DNA from: Lachnospiraceae bacterium UBA3762
Lineage (GTDB): Bacteria > Bacillota > Clostridia > Lachnospirales > Lachnospiraceae
Length of the DNA stretch: 5,610 nucleotides
Direction of reading: 5' to 3'
NCBI GenBank assembly: GCA_002371615.1
Contig: DFGA01000021.1
Location: 1-5,610, forward strand
Shown here piece by piece: positions 1 to 5,610 of the stretch. Numbering within the stretch: position 1 is the stretch's first letter; every line of letters begins with the position of its first letter. Both the position numbers and the translations under genes were made by a program. A model generated the notes under the pieces. That model saw only the letters and a program-made list of their open reading frames with translations, was not told where the DNA came from and made no database searches.

Positions 1-192
1 CAGAACTCAGAGAGACTTTCATGGACATTCGAAGAGGTTGATTCAAAGCTTAAAGGAATTATGGTCAATATTTTCCACAACCTTGATGATGCATCCAAGA
101 AGTACGGCATGGAAGGGGATTATGTTGCAGGCGCAAACATTGCCGGATTCCTCAAGGTTGCCGATGCAATGAAGGCTCAGGGTATAGTTTAG
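1..192 (+). CDS. gdhA: Glutamate dehydrogenase, C-terminal end (5' truncated by window)
   Basis: This frame is open from the first base to a TAG stop and gives the last 63 residues of a protein whose start lies outside the window. The segment ending GANIAGFLKVADAM and then AQGIV is the characteristic C-terminus of hexameric GdhA-type glutamate dehydrogenases, where the last helix packs on the NAD(P)-binding domain. The enzyme interconverts 2-oxoglutarate plus ammonia and glutamate in the cytoplasm. The catalytic lysine and the cofactor-binding region are upstream and cannot be checked, so NAD versus NADP preference is unknown. A strong intrinsic terminator follows 19 bases after the stop, so gdhA is the last gene of its transcript. 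Identification of the family is confident. It rests only on the C-terminal motif. Confidence 0.9.
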   Translation, partial: QNSERLSWTFEEVDSKLKGIMVNIFHNLDDASKKYGMEGDYVAGANIAGFLKVADAMKAQGIV

Positions 193-211
193 TTAGAGTC
201 TTAGGTGAATT

Positions 212-242
212 AAAACGGTCTGCCATCAGGCAGACCGTTTTT
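212..242 (+). terminator. Intrinsic terminator after gdhA
   Basis: A perfect 13-bp stem pairs bases 212-224 with 229-241 around a 4-base ATCA loop. The GC-rich core is CGGTCTGCC / GGCAGACCG. A run of five T (238-242) overlaps the end of the stem on the + strand. This is a textbook rho-independent terminator for gdhA and separates it from the HD-GYP/guaA unit. The A-run on the 5' side is only four bases, so terminator activity on the minus strand would be weaker. Confidence 0.95.
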
Positions 243-262
243 GTGTGGATAGCCCCAATATA

Positions 263-271
263 TGATATAAT
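263..271 (+). promoter_or_regulatory. Extended -10 promoter for the HD-GYP gene (and probably guaA)
   Basis: TGATATAAT contains a perfect TATAAT hexamer (266-271) preceded by a TGn extended -10 element. The best upstream -35 candidate is TTGTGT at 241-246, a poor match with a 19-bp spacer, which fits an extended -10 promoter that depends little on -35 contacts. Transcription would start at about 277-279 and leave a leader of about 22-24 nt that includes AGAGG (289-293), 7 bases before the ATG at 301. The site lies just downstream of the gdhA terminator, as expected for a new transcription unit. No operator is recognisable. Confidence 0.7.
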
Positions 272-300
272 TAGCAAAAATCATCCACAGAGGCTTTATC

Positions 301-2010
301 ATGGTATTTGCTTATTATCTTACATGTTTTCTTATAGCGGTTGTATTAACCCTTGTTCTTGCATGGAATTGGAGAAAAAGGTTTGATGTAAACTTTGCGC
401 TCATATTTATTGTGGTGGATGTAAGCAGCATGGGATATGTGTTCCTTCAGATGTCCAGGAATCTTGAAGAGGCGCTTATAGCGCAAAAGATAATATATCT
501 GGGCGGAACTTTTTTGCCCATGTTTTTGTTCTTTGCAGTGATAAGACTGTGCCGTACCAATGTGGGAAAATGGGTTAAACCTGCAATGATTTTTCTGTCG
601 ATGTTTCTGTACGGACTGATCATGACATCCGGGAAATACCCGCTGTATTATAAGAGCGTCGGCTATTCTGTTGAGAACGGAATTGTTGTACTTACAAAAG
701 AGTACACTGTATTTCACTCTTTGTTCTATTTTGTACTGGTAGTTTATCTGTTTACAGGTATTGCGGTTGTAGTATATACGTATTATCGAAGGATAGATGT
801 GTCTGCAACGCTTCTTGCCTTGCTGCTTGTTCCGCTTTTGCTGTGTGTTGGAGGCCTGCTGATAGGAAAGGCTAATAATCATAATGTTGAGATAGTCCCC
901 CTTTTGTATGATATTACGCTTGTAATCTATATTGTTATCATCAGAAAAATCAGCCTTTACGATGTGATGTATACAGGCGTGGAAGCTCTGACACGTGAGG
1001 GAGACACAGGATTTATATCCATTGATAACAGATTTAATTACCTGGGAAGTAATGATGTTGCCTGTAAAATCATACCTGAGATTGCAAGGGTAAGAGTAGA
1101 TACGTGTATAAAAGATTACAGGATGTTTGATGATACACTTGTAAAGTGGGCCGATGATTTTGATAAGGATATGCTTGACGGGGTAAAGAACGATCAGCAT
1201 ATATGCCGGAGCGCAGACGGCAAGAGCGTATATTACGTTAATATCAGTTACCTGTATGAAGGGAAAAAACGGTGCGGTTATCAGTTCTTTTTTATCGATA
1301 ATACAAAAGAATACAATTATAACGAGCGTCTGAAAAAAGAAGTCAAAGAGAAAACGGCTCATATCGAGGATATGCATAACACCCTTATCATGGGTATGGC
1401 AACGATGGTTGAAAGCCGTGATAATTCGACGGGAGGCCATATCAGAAGGACAAGTGAGCTTGTAAAAATGCTGACTGACAGGATAAAAAATGACCCGGAC
1501 AATGATTTTGACTTCACTGATGAGTTCTGCGAAGCGCTTATAAAAGCTGCTCCGATGCATGATCTGGGTAAGATAGCGGTGGATGATGCGATACTTCGAA
1601 AACCGGGAAAGTTTGAGCCGGAAGAATTCGAGAAGATGAAGATGCATGCACCCGAAGGAGCACGTATAGTCCATGAGATATTAAAAGACACGGATGATGA
1701 AGTGTTCAAACAGGTGGCTGAAAATATGGCTCATTATCATCATGAGCGTTGGGACGGCTCGGGGTATCCGGAAGGCAGAAAGGGTTATGATATTCCCATT
1801 GAAGCACGGATTATGGCCATTGCGGATGTGTACGATGCTCTTGTCAGCAAGAGAGTGTACAAGGATAAGATGAGCTTTGAGAAGGCCGATTCAATCATAA
1901 TGGAAGGCATGGGAACACAGTTTGACAAAGGTCTTGAGCAGTATTATGTAGCTGCAAGGAATGATTTTAAGAATTTCTATATCAAGCTCGAAGAAGAGGA
2001 AGAAGAATAA
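301..2010 (+). CDS. Membrane 7TM sensor with HD-GYP domain, probable cyclic di-GMP phosphodiesterase
   Basis: This 569-residue protein has three visible parts. Residues 1 to about 217 hold seven hydrophobic segments (about 3-22, 31-51, 63-83, 93-111, 138-160, 168-189, 196-216), resembling the N-terminal 7TM sensor module found on some histidine kinases. Residues about 225-345 look like a PAS-type domain, and a charged helical linker (about 340-372) follows. The rest is an HD-GYP domain with its hallmarks intact: E371 and H380, the HD pair H420-D421 with GK at 423-424, H449, HHE at 480-482 and DGSGYP at 485-490. Families with this full set typically bind two or three metals and hydrolyse cyclic di-GMP to pGpG or GMP. 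No GGDEF, EAL or receiver domain is present, so input is probably through the membrane or PAS part. The ligand is unknown. The C-terminus is six glutamates. AGAGG at 289-293 supports the ATG start. guaA follows 22 bp downstream, probably on the same transcript. Family assignment is strong; the exact substrate is inferred. Confidence 0.9.
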   Translation: MVFAYYLTCFLIAVVLTLVLAWNWRKRFDVNFALIFIVVDVSSMGYVFLQMSRNLEEALIAQKIIYLGGTFLPMFLFFAVIRLCRTNVGKWVKPAMIFLSMFLYGLIMTSGKYPLYYKSVGYSVENGIVVLTKEYTVFHSLFYFVLVVYLFTGIAVVVYTYYRRIDVSATLLALLLVPLLLCVGGLLIGKANNHNVEIVPLLYDITLVIYIVIIRKISLYDVMYTGVEALTREGDTGFISIDNRFNYLGSNDVACKIIPEIARVRVDTCIKDYRMFDDTLVKWADDFDKDMLDGVKNDQHICRSADGKSVYYVNISYLYEGKKRCGYQFFFIDNTKEYNYNERLKKEVKEKTAHIEDMHNTLIMGMATMVESRDNSTGGHIRRTSELVKMLTDRIKNDPDNDFDFTDEFCEALIKAAPMHDLGKIAVDDAILRKPGKFEPEEFEKMKMHAPEGARIVHEILKDTDDEVFKQVAENMAHYHHERWDGSGYPEGRKGYDIPIEARIMAIADVYDALVSKRVYKDKMSFEKADSIIMEGMGTQFDKGLEQYYVAARNDFKNFYIKLEEEEEE

Positions 2011-2032
2011 AACCGGAAGGTTGGATCAAACA

Positions 2033-3640
2033 ATGATAACGGATGAAGAAAAAGTCATAGTCATAGATTTCGGAGGACAGTATAACCAGCTTGTTGCAAG
2101 GCGTGTGAGAGAGTGCAACGTTTACTGCGAAATATACTCGTATAAAACGCCGATTGAAAAGATCAGGGAAATGGCGCCGAAGGGGATAATCCTAACCGGA
2201 GGACCGAACAGCTGCTACGAAGAAGGTGCTCCGACGGCTCCCGCGGAACTGTTTGATATGGGGATTCCCGTACTGGGGCTCTGCTACGGGGCCCAGCTTA
2301 TGCAGCATGTTCTGGGAGGGCGCGTTGAGCGTGCCACAGTAAGGGAATATGGCAAGACGGAAGTTTTGGTCAATACAAAAAGCCCGCTGTTTAATGGCGT
2401 TTCGGACGTAAGACCGGGTACGGACCATGTGTCATCCGATGAAGCATTAACAGTATGCTGGATGAGTCATTTTGATTATATCAGTAAGACCGCACCCGGG
2501 TTTGAAATCATTGCACATACGAAGGACTGCCCGGTTGCGGCGGCACAGGATACGTCGAGAAATCTGTATGCGATCCAGTTTCATCCGGAGGTGCTGCATA
2601 CTGTCGACGGTAAGAAGATGCTGTTTAATTTTGTCAGAAATATATGTGGCTGTGCCGGAAACTGGCGCATGGATTCCTTTGTGAAACAGACTATCCGGCA
2701 GGTTCGGGAGCATGTAGGTACCGGACGAGTGCTATTGGCTCTTTCGGGAGGTGTGGACTCATCTGTTCTTGCAGCACTTTTGTCACGCGCGGTAGGACGC
2801 CAGCTTACATGCGTTTTTGTGGATCACGGGCTCCTTCGGAAGAATGAAGGTGACGAGGTTGAGGAAGTGTTCGGCAAAGACGGAGCTTTTGACCTTAATT
2901 TCATCAGGATCAATGCCGCAAAGCGTTTCTACGAAAAGCTTGCCGGGATTTCCGAACCCGAACACAAGCGTAAGATAATAGGCGAAGAGTTTATCAGGAT
3001 ATTTGAGGAAGAGTCGAAGAAAATAGGCTCCGTTGATTTTCTGGCACAGGGAACCATATATCCGGATGTAGTGGAGTCCGGACTCGGAGGAGAGAGCGCC
3101 GTCATCAAATCCCACCATAATGTGGGAGGGCTTCCTGATTATGTTGATTTCAAGGAGATAATAGAGCCTCTGCGCAATCTGTTCAAGGATGAAGTCAGGA
3201 AAGTCGGTCTCGAACTCGGAATTCCGGAGAAAATCGTATTTCGCCAGCCGTTCCCTGGGCCAGGCCTGGGTATCAGGATAATAGGCGAAGTTACAGCCGA
3301 AAAAGTTCATATCGTACAGGAGGCCGATGCCATATTCCGCGAGGAGATTAAGGCGGCGGCAGATGTCGAAGGTGGGAACCCTTCATGGATGCCCGATCAG
3401 TACTTTGCGGCACTTACCAATATGCAGTCCGTGGGGGTAATGGGAGATGAGAGGACATATGACCATGCGGTAGTACTGCGTGCAGTCCGTACCGTTGACT
3501 TTATGACTGCGGAGGCGGCTCCGATACCATGGGATGTGCTCCAGAAGGTTATGAGCCGCATAGTAGGTGAAGTACGTGGCGTAAACAGGGTGCTGTTTGA
3601 TTTGAGCAGTAAACCTGCGAGTACGATAGAGATGGAATAA
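2033..3640 (+). CDS. guaA: GMP synthase (glutamine-hydrolysing)
   Basis: GuaA converts XMP to GMP using ATP and ammonia released from glutamine, the last step of de novo GMP synthesis in the cytoplasm. The 535-residue product is close to the usual length of about 510-525. The N-terminal class I glutamine amidotransferase domain carries the nucleophile C84 in GLCYGAQ and the partners H184 and E186 in FHPEV. The ATP pyrophosphatase domain has the P-loop SGGVDSS at 238-244. The C-terminal dimerisation domain includes the conserved RQPFPGPGLGIR stretch and the family-typical ending KPASTIEME. All catalytic residues I can check are present. The frame is open upstream to an ATG at 1961 inside the preceding gene, but homology begins just after 2033. 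The upstream 24 residues are lysine/serine-rich and unlike GuaA. GGAAGG (2015-2020) lies 12 bases before the chosen ATG, a somewhat long spacing. The 22-bp gap to the HD-GYP gene and the lack of a terminator or promoter there suggest co-transcription. Confidence 0.97.
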   Translation: MITDEEKVIVIDFGGQYNQLVARRVRECNVYCEIYSYKTPIEKIREMAPKGIILTGGPNSCYEEGAPTAPAELFDMGIPVLGLCYGAQLMQHVLGGRVERATVREYGKTEVLVNTKSPLFNGVSDVRPGTDHVSSDEALTVCWMSHFDYISKTAPGFEIIAHTKDCPVAAAQDTSRNLYAIQFHPEVLHTVDGKKMLFNFVRNICGCAGNWRMDSFVKQTIRQVREHVGTGRVLLALSGGVDSSVLAALLSRAVGRQLTCVFVDHGLLRKNEGDEVEEVFGKDGAFDLNFIRINAAKRFYEKLAGISEPEHKRKIIGEEFIRIFEEESKKIGSVDFLAQGTIYPDVVESGLGGESAVIKSHHNVGGLPDYVDFKEIIEPLRNLFKDEVRKVGLELGIPEKIVFRQPFPGPGLGIRIIGEVTAEKVHIVQEADAIFREEIKAAADVEGGNPSWMPDQYFAALTNMQSVGVMGDERTYDHAVVLRAVRTVDFMTAEAAPIPWDVLQKVMSRIVGEVRGVNRVLFDLSSKPASTIEME

Positions 3641-3785
3641 ATAACATCGGTTATATAACGGAAATACATCAGTGGAATGTTAAAAGTCTTTGGACTCTTA
3701 GCAACTGTCGCTTAATTATCAAACATCGTCAGTGTGAACATTTGTCAATGCTGAATTTTGGTTTTTCAAAAGCGGGGTGATGTCA
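3641..3785. other. AT-rich gap between guaA and cls without a clear terminator
   Basis: No gene is visible here. Just after the guaA stop there is a weak 5-bp hairpin, ATAAC (3641-3645) with GTTAT (3650-3654). It overlaps a perfect 10-base palindrome GTTATATAAC (3650-3659). Neither is GC-rich nor followed by a T-run. TTGTCA at 3742-3747 matches the -35 consensus at five of six bases, but no convincing -10 lies 16-18 bp downstream. How guaA transcription ends and what drives cls are therefore not settled by eye. Confidence 0.5.
3773..3781 (+). promoter_or_regulatory. Ribosome binding site that decides the cls start
   Basis: CGGGGTGAT matches the anti-Shine-Dalgarno complement GGAGGTGAT at all but two positions. 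With the core at 3773-3777 the ATG at 3786 is 8 bases away, an ideal spacing. The two earlier in-frame start codons, GTG at 3777 and ATG at 3780, lie within this site and cannot use it, so 3786 is preferred. Confidence 0.75.
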
Positions 3786-5351
3786 ATGGAAGAGGGCAGG
3801 ATATTAAATCTGATAAAGAAACCGAAAAACGGCTTGCTGCGGATCGTATTCAGCCGCCTTGTGATCGTGTTTCTGATGCTTGGATTACAGATATTCCTTT
3901 ATATTGCGTTCTTTGCACTGATCAGTCAGTTTCTTCCGTATTTTGCGGTGTTTCAGTCGGTTTTCGCATTTGGAATGGTGATATACCTTTTTAACAACAA
4001 AATGGATTCCTCAGCAAAGCTCACATGGCTTGCACTGATCGCTGTGCTGCCTGTTTTCGGTGCCTTTCTGCTTGCCTTTACACAGCGAAACCTCGGTCAT
4101 CGAAATATGCAGAAGAATATGGAAAGGATCATAAAGAATACGAAAAAAATGCTCCCGCAGGATAATAAAGTAAACGATGAGCTGTCAGACGATCTGTACT
4201 GTACGAATAATCTGCACCGTTATATGAACCATAGCGGAGCATATCCGATCTGTGACGGCACGCTTGTGAACTATTATCCCATGGGTGAAGATGCCTTTCC
4301 TGTCATGCTGGAGGAACTTGAAAAGGCAGAAAAGTTTATTTTCCTTGAGTATTTCATCATACAGGAAGGTTATATGTGGGGACGTATCCTTGATGTGCTT
4401 GCCAGAAAAGCAGCAGAAGGGGTTGATGTGCGTGTATTGTATGACGGAACCTGCGAATTCTCCAAACTTCCATCGCGCTATCCTCAGTTGCTTGGCAATC
4501 TTGGTATCAAGGCAAGAATGTTCGCCCCGATCAAACCGTTTCTGTCTTCCCATTACAATTATCGTGACCACCGCAAGATCATGGTGATCGACGGAAAAAC
4601 TGCTTTCAGCGGTGGCATCAATCTTGCAGACGAGTATATCAACCATACGCACCCTTGCGGACAATGGAAGGACACGGCGATCATGCTCAAAGGAAAAGCT
4701 GTCAGCAGCTTTACGCTGATGTTTCTGCAATTATGGGAACTGCCGAACCCTTATCCCGAATTTGACATGGATCATCTCGAAACCGATGAATACTCCGAAG
4801 CAGAGGGCTTTGTGATGCCCTTCGGTGAATGTCCTCTGACAGAGAACAAACTGGGTGAAGCGGTCTATATGGATATTCTGAACAGAGCGAGAAGCAGTGT
4901 GCATATCATGACACCCTATCTTATTTTAGATGACGAGTTGAAATGTGCTTTGAAATATGCCGCACAGCGAGGTGTAGATGTGAAGCTGATACTTCCGGGT
5001 ATCCCAGATAACAAGACAGCCTACGCCCTTGCACGTTCACATTACGGAGAACTGATAGACGCAGGCATCGGGATATATGAATACACGCCCGGAATGGTTC
5101 ACGCAAAAGTGTGTGTCAGTGATGAATGCCGTGCTGTTGTGGGTACGATCAATCTTGACTACCGCAGTCTGTATCATCATTTTGAATGTGCGGCGTATCT
5201 TTACAAAGCGCCTTGTATCTCAGAGATCGAACAGGATTTTCAGCAGACACTGGCAGTTTGCCGTAAGATCACAAGAGCTGAACTCAAAAGCGAACGAAAG
5301 CTGTATAACCTTGCCGGTGCATTTCTGAAAGTGGTCGCACCGCTGATGTGA
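3786..5351 (+). CDS. cls: Cardiolipin synthase-type phospholipase D family protein
   Basis: The 521-residue product fits bacterial Cls, which joins two phosphatidylglycerol molecules into cardiolipin and glycerol at the membrane. The N-terminus has three hydrophobic segments (roughly 17-40, 42-66 and 73-95). The third, with LPVFGAFLLAF, resembles the N-terminal domain common to Cls proteins. Two phospholipase D motifs follow. The first is H262-x-K264-x4-D269, followed by SGGINLADEY (275-284). The second is H439-x-K441-x4-D446, followed by GTINLDYRS (453-461). Both HKD sets are complete, so the enzyme should be active. The start at 3786 is set by the Shine-Dalgarno site at 3773-3781. Isoleucine codons differ from the two upstream genes: by hand count about 22 ATC, 9 ATA and 4 ATT here, against 20 ATA, 13 ATC and 12 ATT in the HD-GYP gene. 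That may reflect a different origin. Other phosphatidyltransferases of this superfamily cannot be fully excluded. Confidence 0.9.
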   Translation: MEEGRILNLIKKPKNGLLRIVFSRLVIVFLMLGLQIFLYIAFFALISQFLPYFAVFQSVFAFGMVIYLFNNKMDSSAKLTWLALIAVLPVFGAFLLAFTQRNLGHRNMQKNMERIIKNTKKMLPQDNKVNDELSDDLYCTNNLHRYMNHSGAYPICDGTLVNYYPMGEDAFPVMLEELEKAEKFIFLEYFIIQEGYMWGRILDVLARKAAEGVDVRVLYDGTCEFSKLPSRYPQLLGNLGIKARMFAPIKPFLSSHYNYRDHRKIMVIDGKTAFSGGINLADEYINHTHPCGQWKDTAIMLKGKAVSSFTLMFLQLWELPNPYPEFDMDHLETDEYSEAEGFVMPFGECPLTENKLGEAVYMDILNRARSSVHIMTPYLILDDELKCALKYAAQRGVDVKLILPGIPDNKTAYALARSHYGELIDAGIGIYEYTPGMVHAKVCVSDECRAVVGTINLDYRSLYHHFECAAYLYKAPCISEIEQDFQQTLAVCRKITRAELKSERKLYNLAGAFLKVVAPLM

Positions 5352-5389
5352 GTATCATCACTGTAAAAAAGGTGATCTTAAATTACGAA

Positions 5390-5421
5390 ATCACAAATAC
5401 AGTGCAACCAGTGGTTGTGAT
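5390..5421. repeat. Nested inverted repeats in the leader of the antitoxin gene
   Basis: A perfect 7-bp inverted repeat pairs ATCACAA (5390-5396) with TTGTGAT (5415-5421). Inside it is a second hairpin, CAACC (5405-5409), loop AGT, GGTTG (5413-5417). The two share bases 5415-5417, so they are alternative structures. The same ATCAC / GTGAT pair also occurs just upstream at 5357-5361 and 5372-5376. Phd/YefM-type antitoxins usually repress their own operon by binding palindromes near the promoter, so an operator role is possible but inferred. No T-run follows, so it is not an obvious cls terminator. Confidence 0.45.
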
Positions 5422-5465
5422 GGGTAGAGAGGCGGAGAGGCTGATGTTAAAATAACCTAAATAGT

Positions 5466-5472
5466 GGAGGTG
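5466..5472 (+). promoter_or_regulatory. Strong ribosome binding site of the antitoxin gene
   Basis: GGAGGTG is an uninterrupted match to the anti-Shine-Dalgarno complement. Its GGAGG core (5466-5470) lies 7 bases before the ATG at 5478 and fixes that start. Confidence 0.85.
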
Positions 5473-5477
5473 CAATT

Positions 5478-5610
5478 ATGCCTAATATAAAACCGATTTC
5501 CGATCTTAGAAACTACACCAGTGTTGTTAAAGAGGTAAACTATGGCAATCGTGTATATCTTACCAAGAATGGTCATGGTCAGATTGCGATGATAAATATG
5601 CAGGAGTTGG
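5478..5610 (+). CDS. Phd/YefM-type antitoxin, N-terminal part (3' truncated by window)
   Basis: The first 44 codons are visible and remain open at the window edge. The start MPNIKPISDLRNY, with SDLRN at residues 8-12, followed by VYLTKNGHGQIAMI (26-39), is the typical N-terminal fold of the Phd/YefM antitoxin family, which forms the DNA-binding dimer. Members usually neutralise a RelE/ParE-, YoeB- or Doc-type toxin through a flexible C-terminal part and repress their own operon. Here the C-terminal part and any toxin gene lie beyond the window, so the toxin class is unknown and a solitary antitoxin is possible. Start choice is secure thanks to GGAGGTG at 5466-5472. The inverted repeats at 5390-5421 are a plausible operator. 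Confidence 0.85.
   Translation, partial: MPNIKPISDLRNYTSVVKEVNYGNRVYLTKNGHGQIAMINMQEL

Noticed and set aside
346..1674. Long open frame of 442 codons on the minus strand opposite the HD-GYP gene
   Set aside because: Its translation is a run of His, Cys, Ile and Tyr with no recognisable domain, and it lies entirely antisense to a gene with intact catalytic motifs. It is a shadow created by the codon pattern of the real gene.
1961..2032. In-frame N-terminal extension of guaA from an ATG at 1961
   Set aside because: It would overlap the HD-GYP gene by 50 bases. The added 24 residues are lysine/serine-rich and not GuaA-like, and the ATG at 2033 gives a normal GuaA N-terminus.
3742..3747. TTGTCA as the -35 element of a cls promoter
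   Set aside because: No acceptable -10 hexamer lies 16-18 bp downstream, and that position nearly runs into the ribosome binding site. It is mentioned only as a weak candidate.
3777..3785. Alternative cls starts at GTG 3777 and ATG 3780
   Set aside because: Both lie inside the Shine-Dalgarno site that is correctly spaced for the ATG at 3786.
4185..4730. Open frame of 181 codons on the minus strand opposite cls
   Set aside because: It is fully antisense to the first HKD region of cls and shows no recognisable domain, so it is treated as a shadow frame.
1..5610. CRISPR array, tRNA or rRNA gene, insertion sequence or riboswitch
   Set aside because: I saw no regularly spaced repeats, no cloverleaf-like sequence, no transposase and no purine-riboswitch-like leader ahead of the HD-GYP/guaA unit. 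The leader there is only about 24 nt.

Overview
The window looks like Gram-positive Firmicutes DNA, most likely a Clostridia/Lachnospiraceae-type gut or rumen anaerobe. The grounds are AGGAGG-like ribosome binding sites, moderate AT content, frequent ATA and AGG codons in the first half, a GdhA-type glutamate dehydrogenase end, and a 7TM sensor joined to an HD-GYP domain. The genus is not determined by anything visible here. All genes recognised are on the + strand.

Layout. (1) Bases 1-192 are the 3' end of a glutamate dehydrogenase gene (gdhA), closed by a strong intrinsic terminator (212-242). (2) A near-perfect extended -10 promoter (263-271) opens a probable two-gene unit. The first gene is a membrane-bound 7TM sensor with an intact HD-GYP phosphodiesterase domain (301-2010), and guaA, the GMP synthetase gene (2033-3640), follows 22 bp later. 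(3) A 145-bp AT-rich gap (3641-3785) with no clear terminator leads to a cardiolipin-synthase-type phospholipase D family protein (3786-5351), whose start is fixed by a good Shine-Dalgarno sequence. (4) A 126-bp gap with inverted repeats precedes the start of a Phd/YefM-type antitoxin gene (5478 onward), which is cut by the window edge.

How the parts relate. The first half reads as core chromosome: nitrogen assimilation (GdhA), purine nucleotide synthesis (GuaA, glutamine-dependent), and a signalling enzyme that probably degrades cyclic di-GMP, a molecule made from the GTP that GuaA helps supply. The cls gene differs clearly in isoleucine codon use and is followed by a toxin-antitoxin-type gene. 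The second half may therefore be an acquired or more variable segment, with the junction somewhere in 3641-3785.

I did not find a clearly novel system. The most distinctive points are the HD-GYP/guaA pairing, the change in codon use at cls, and the repeat-bearing leader of the antitoxin gene.
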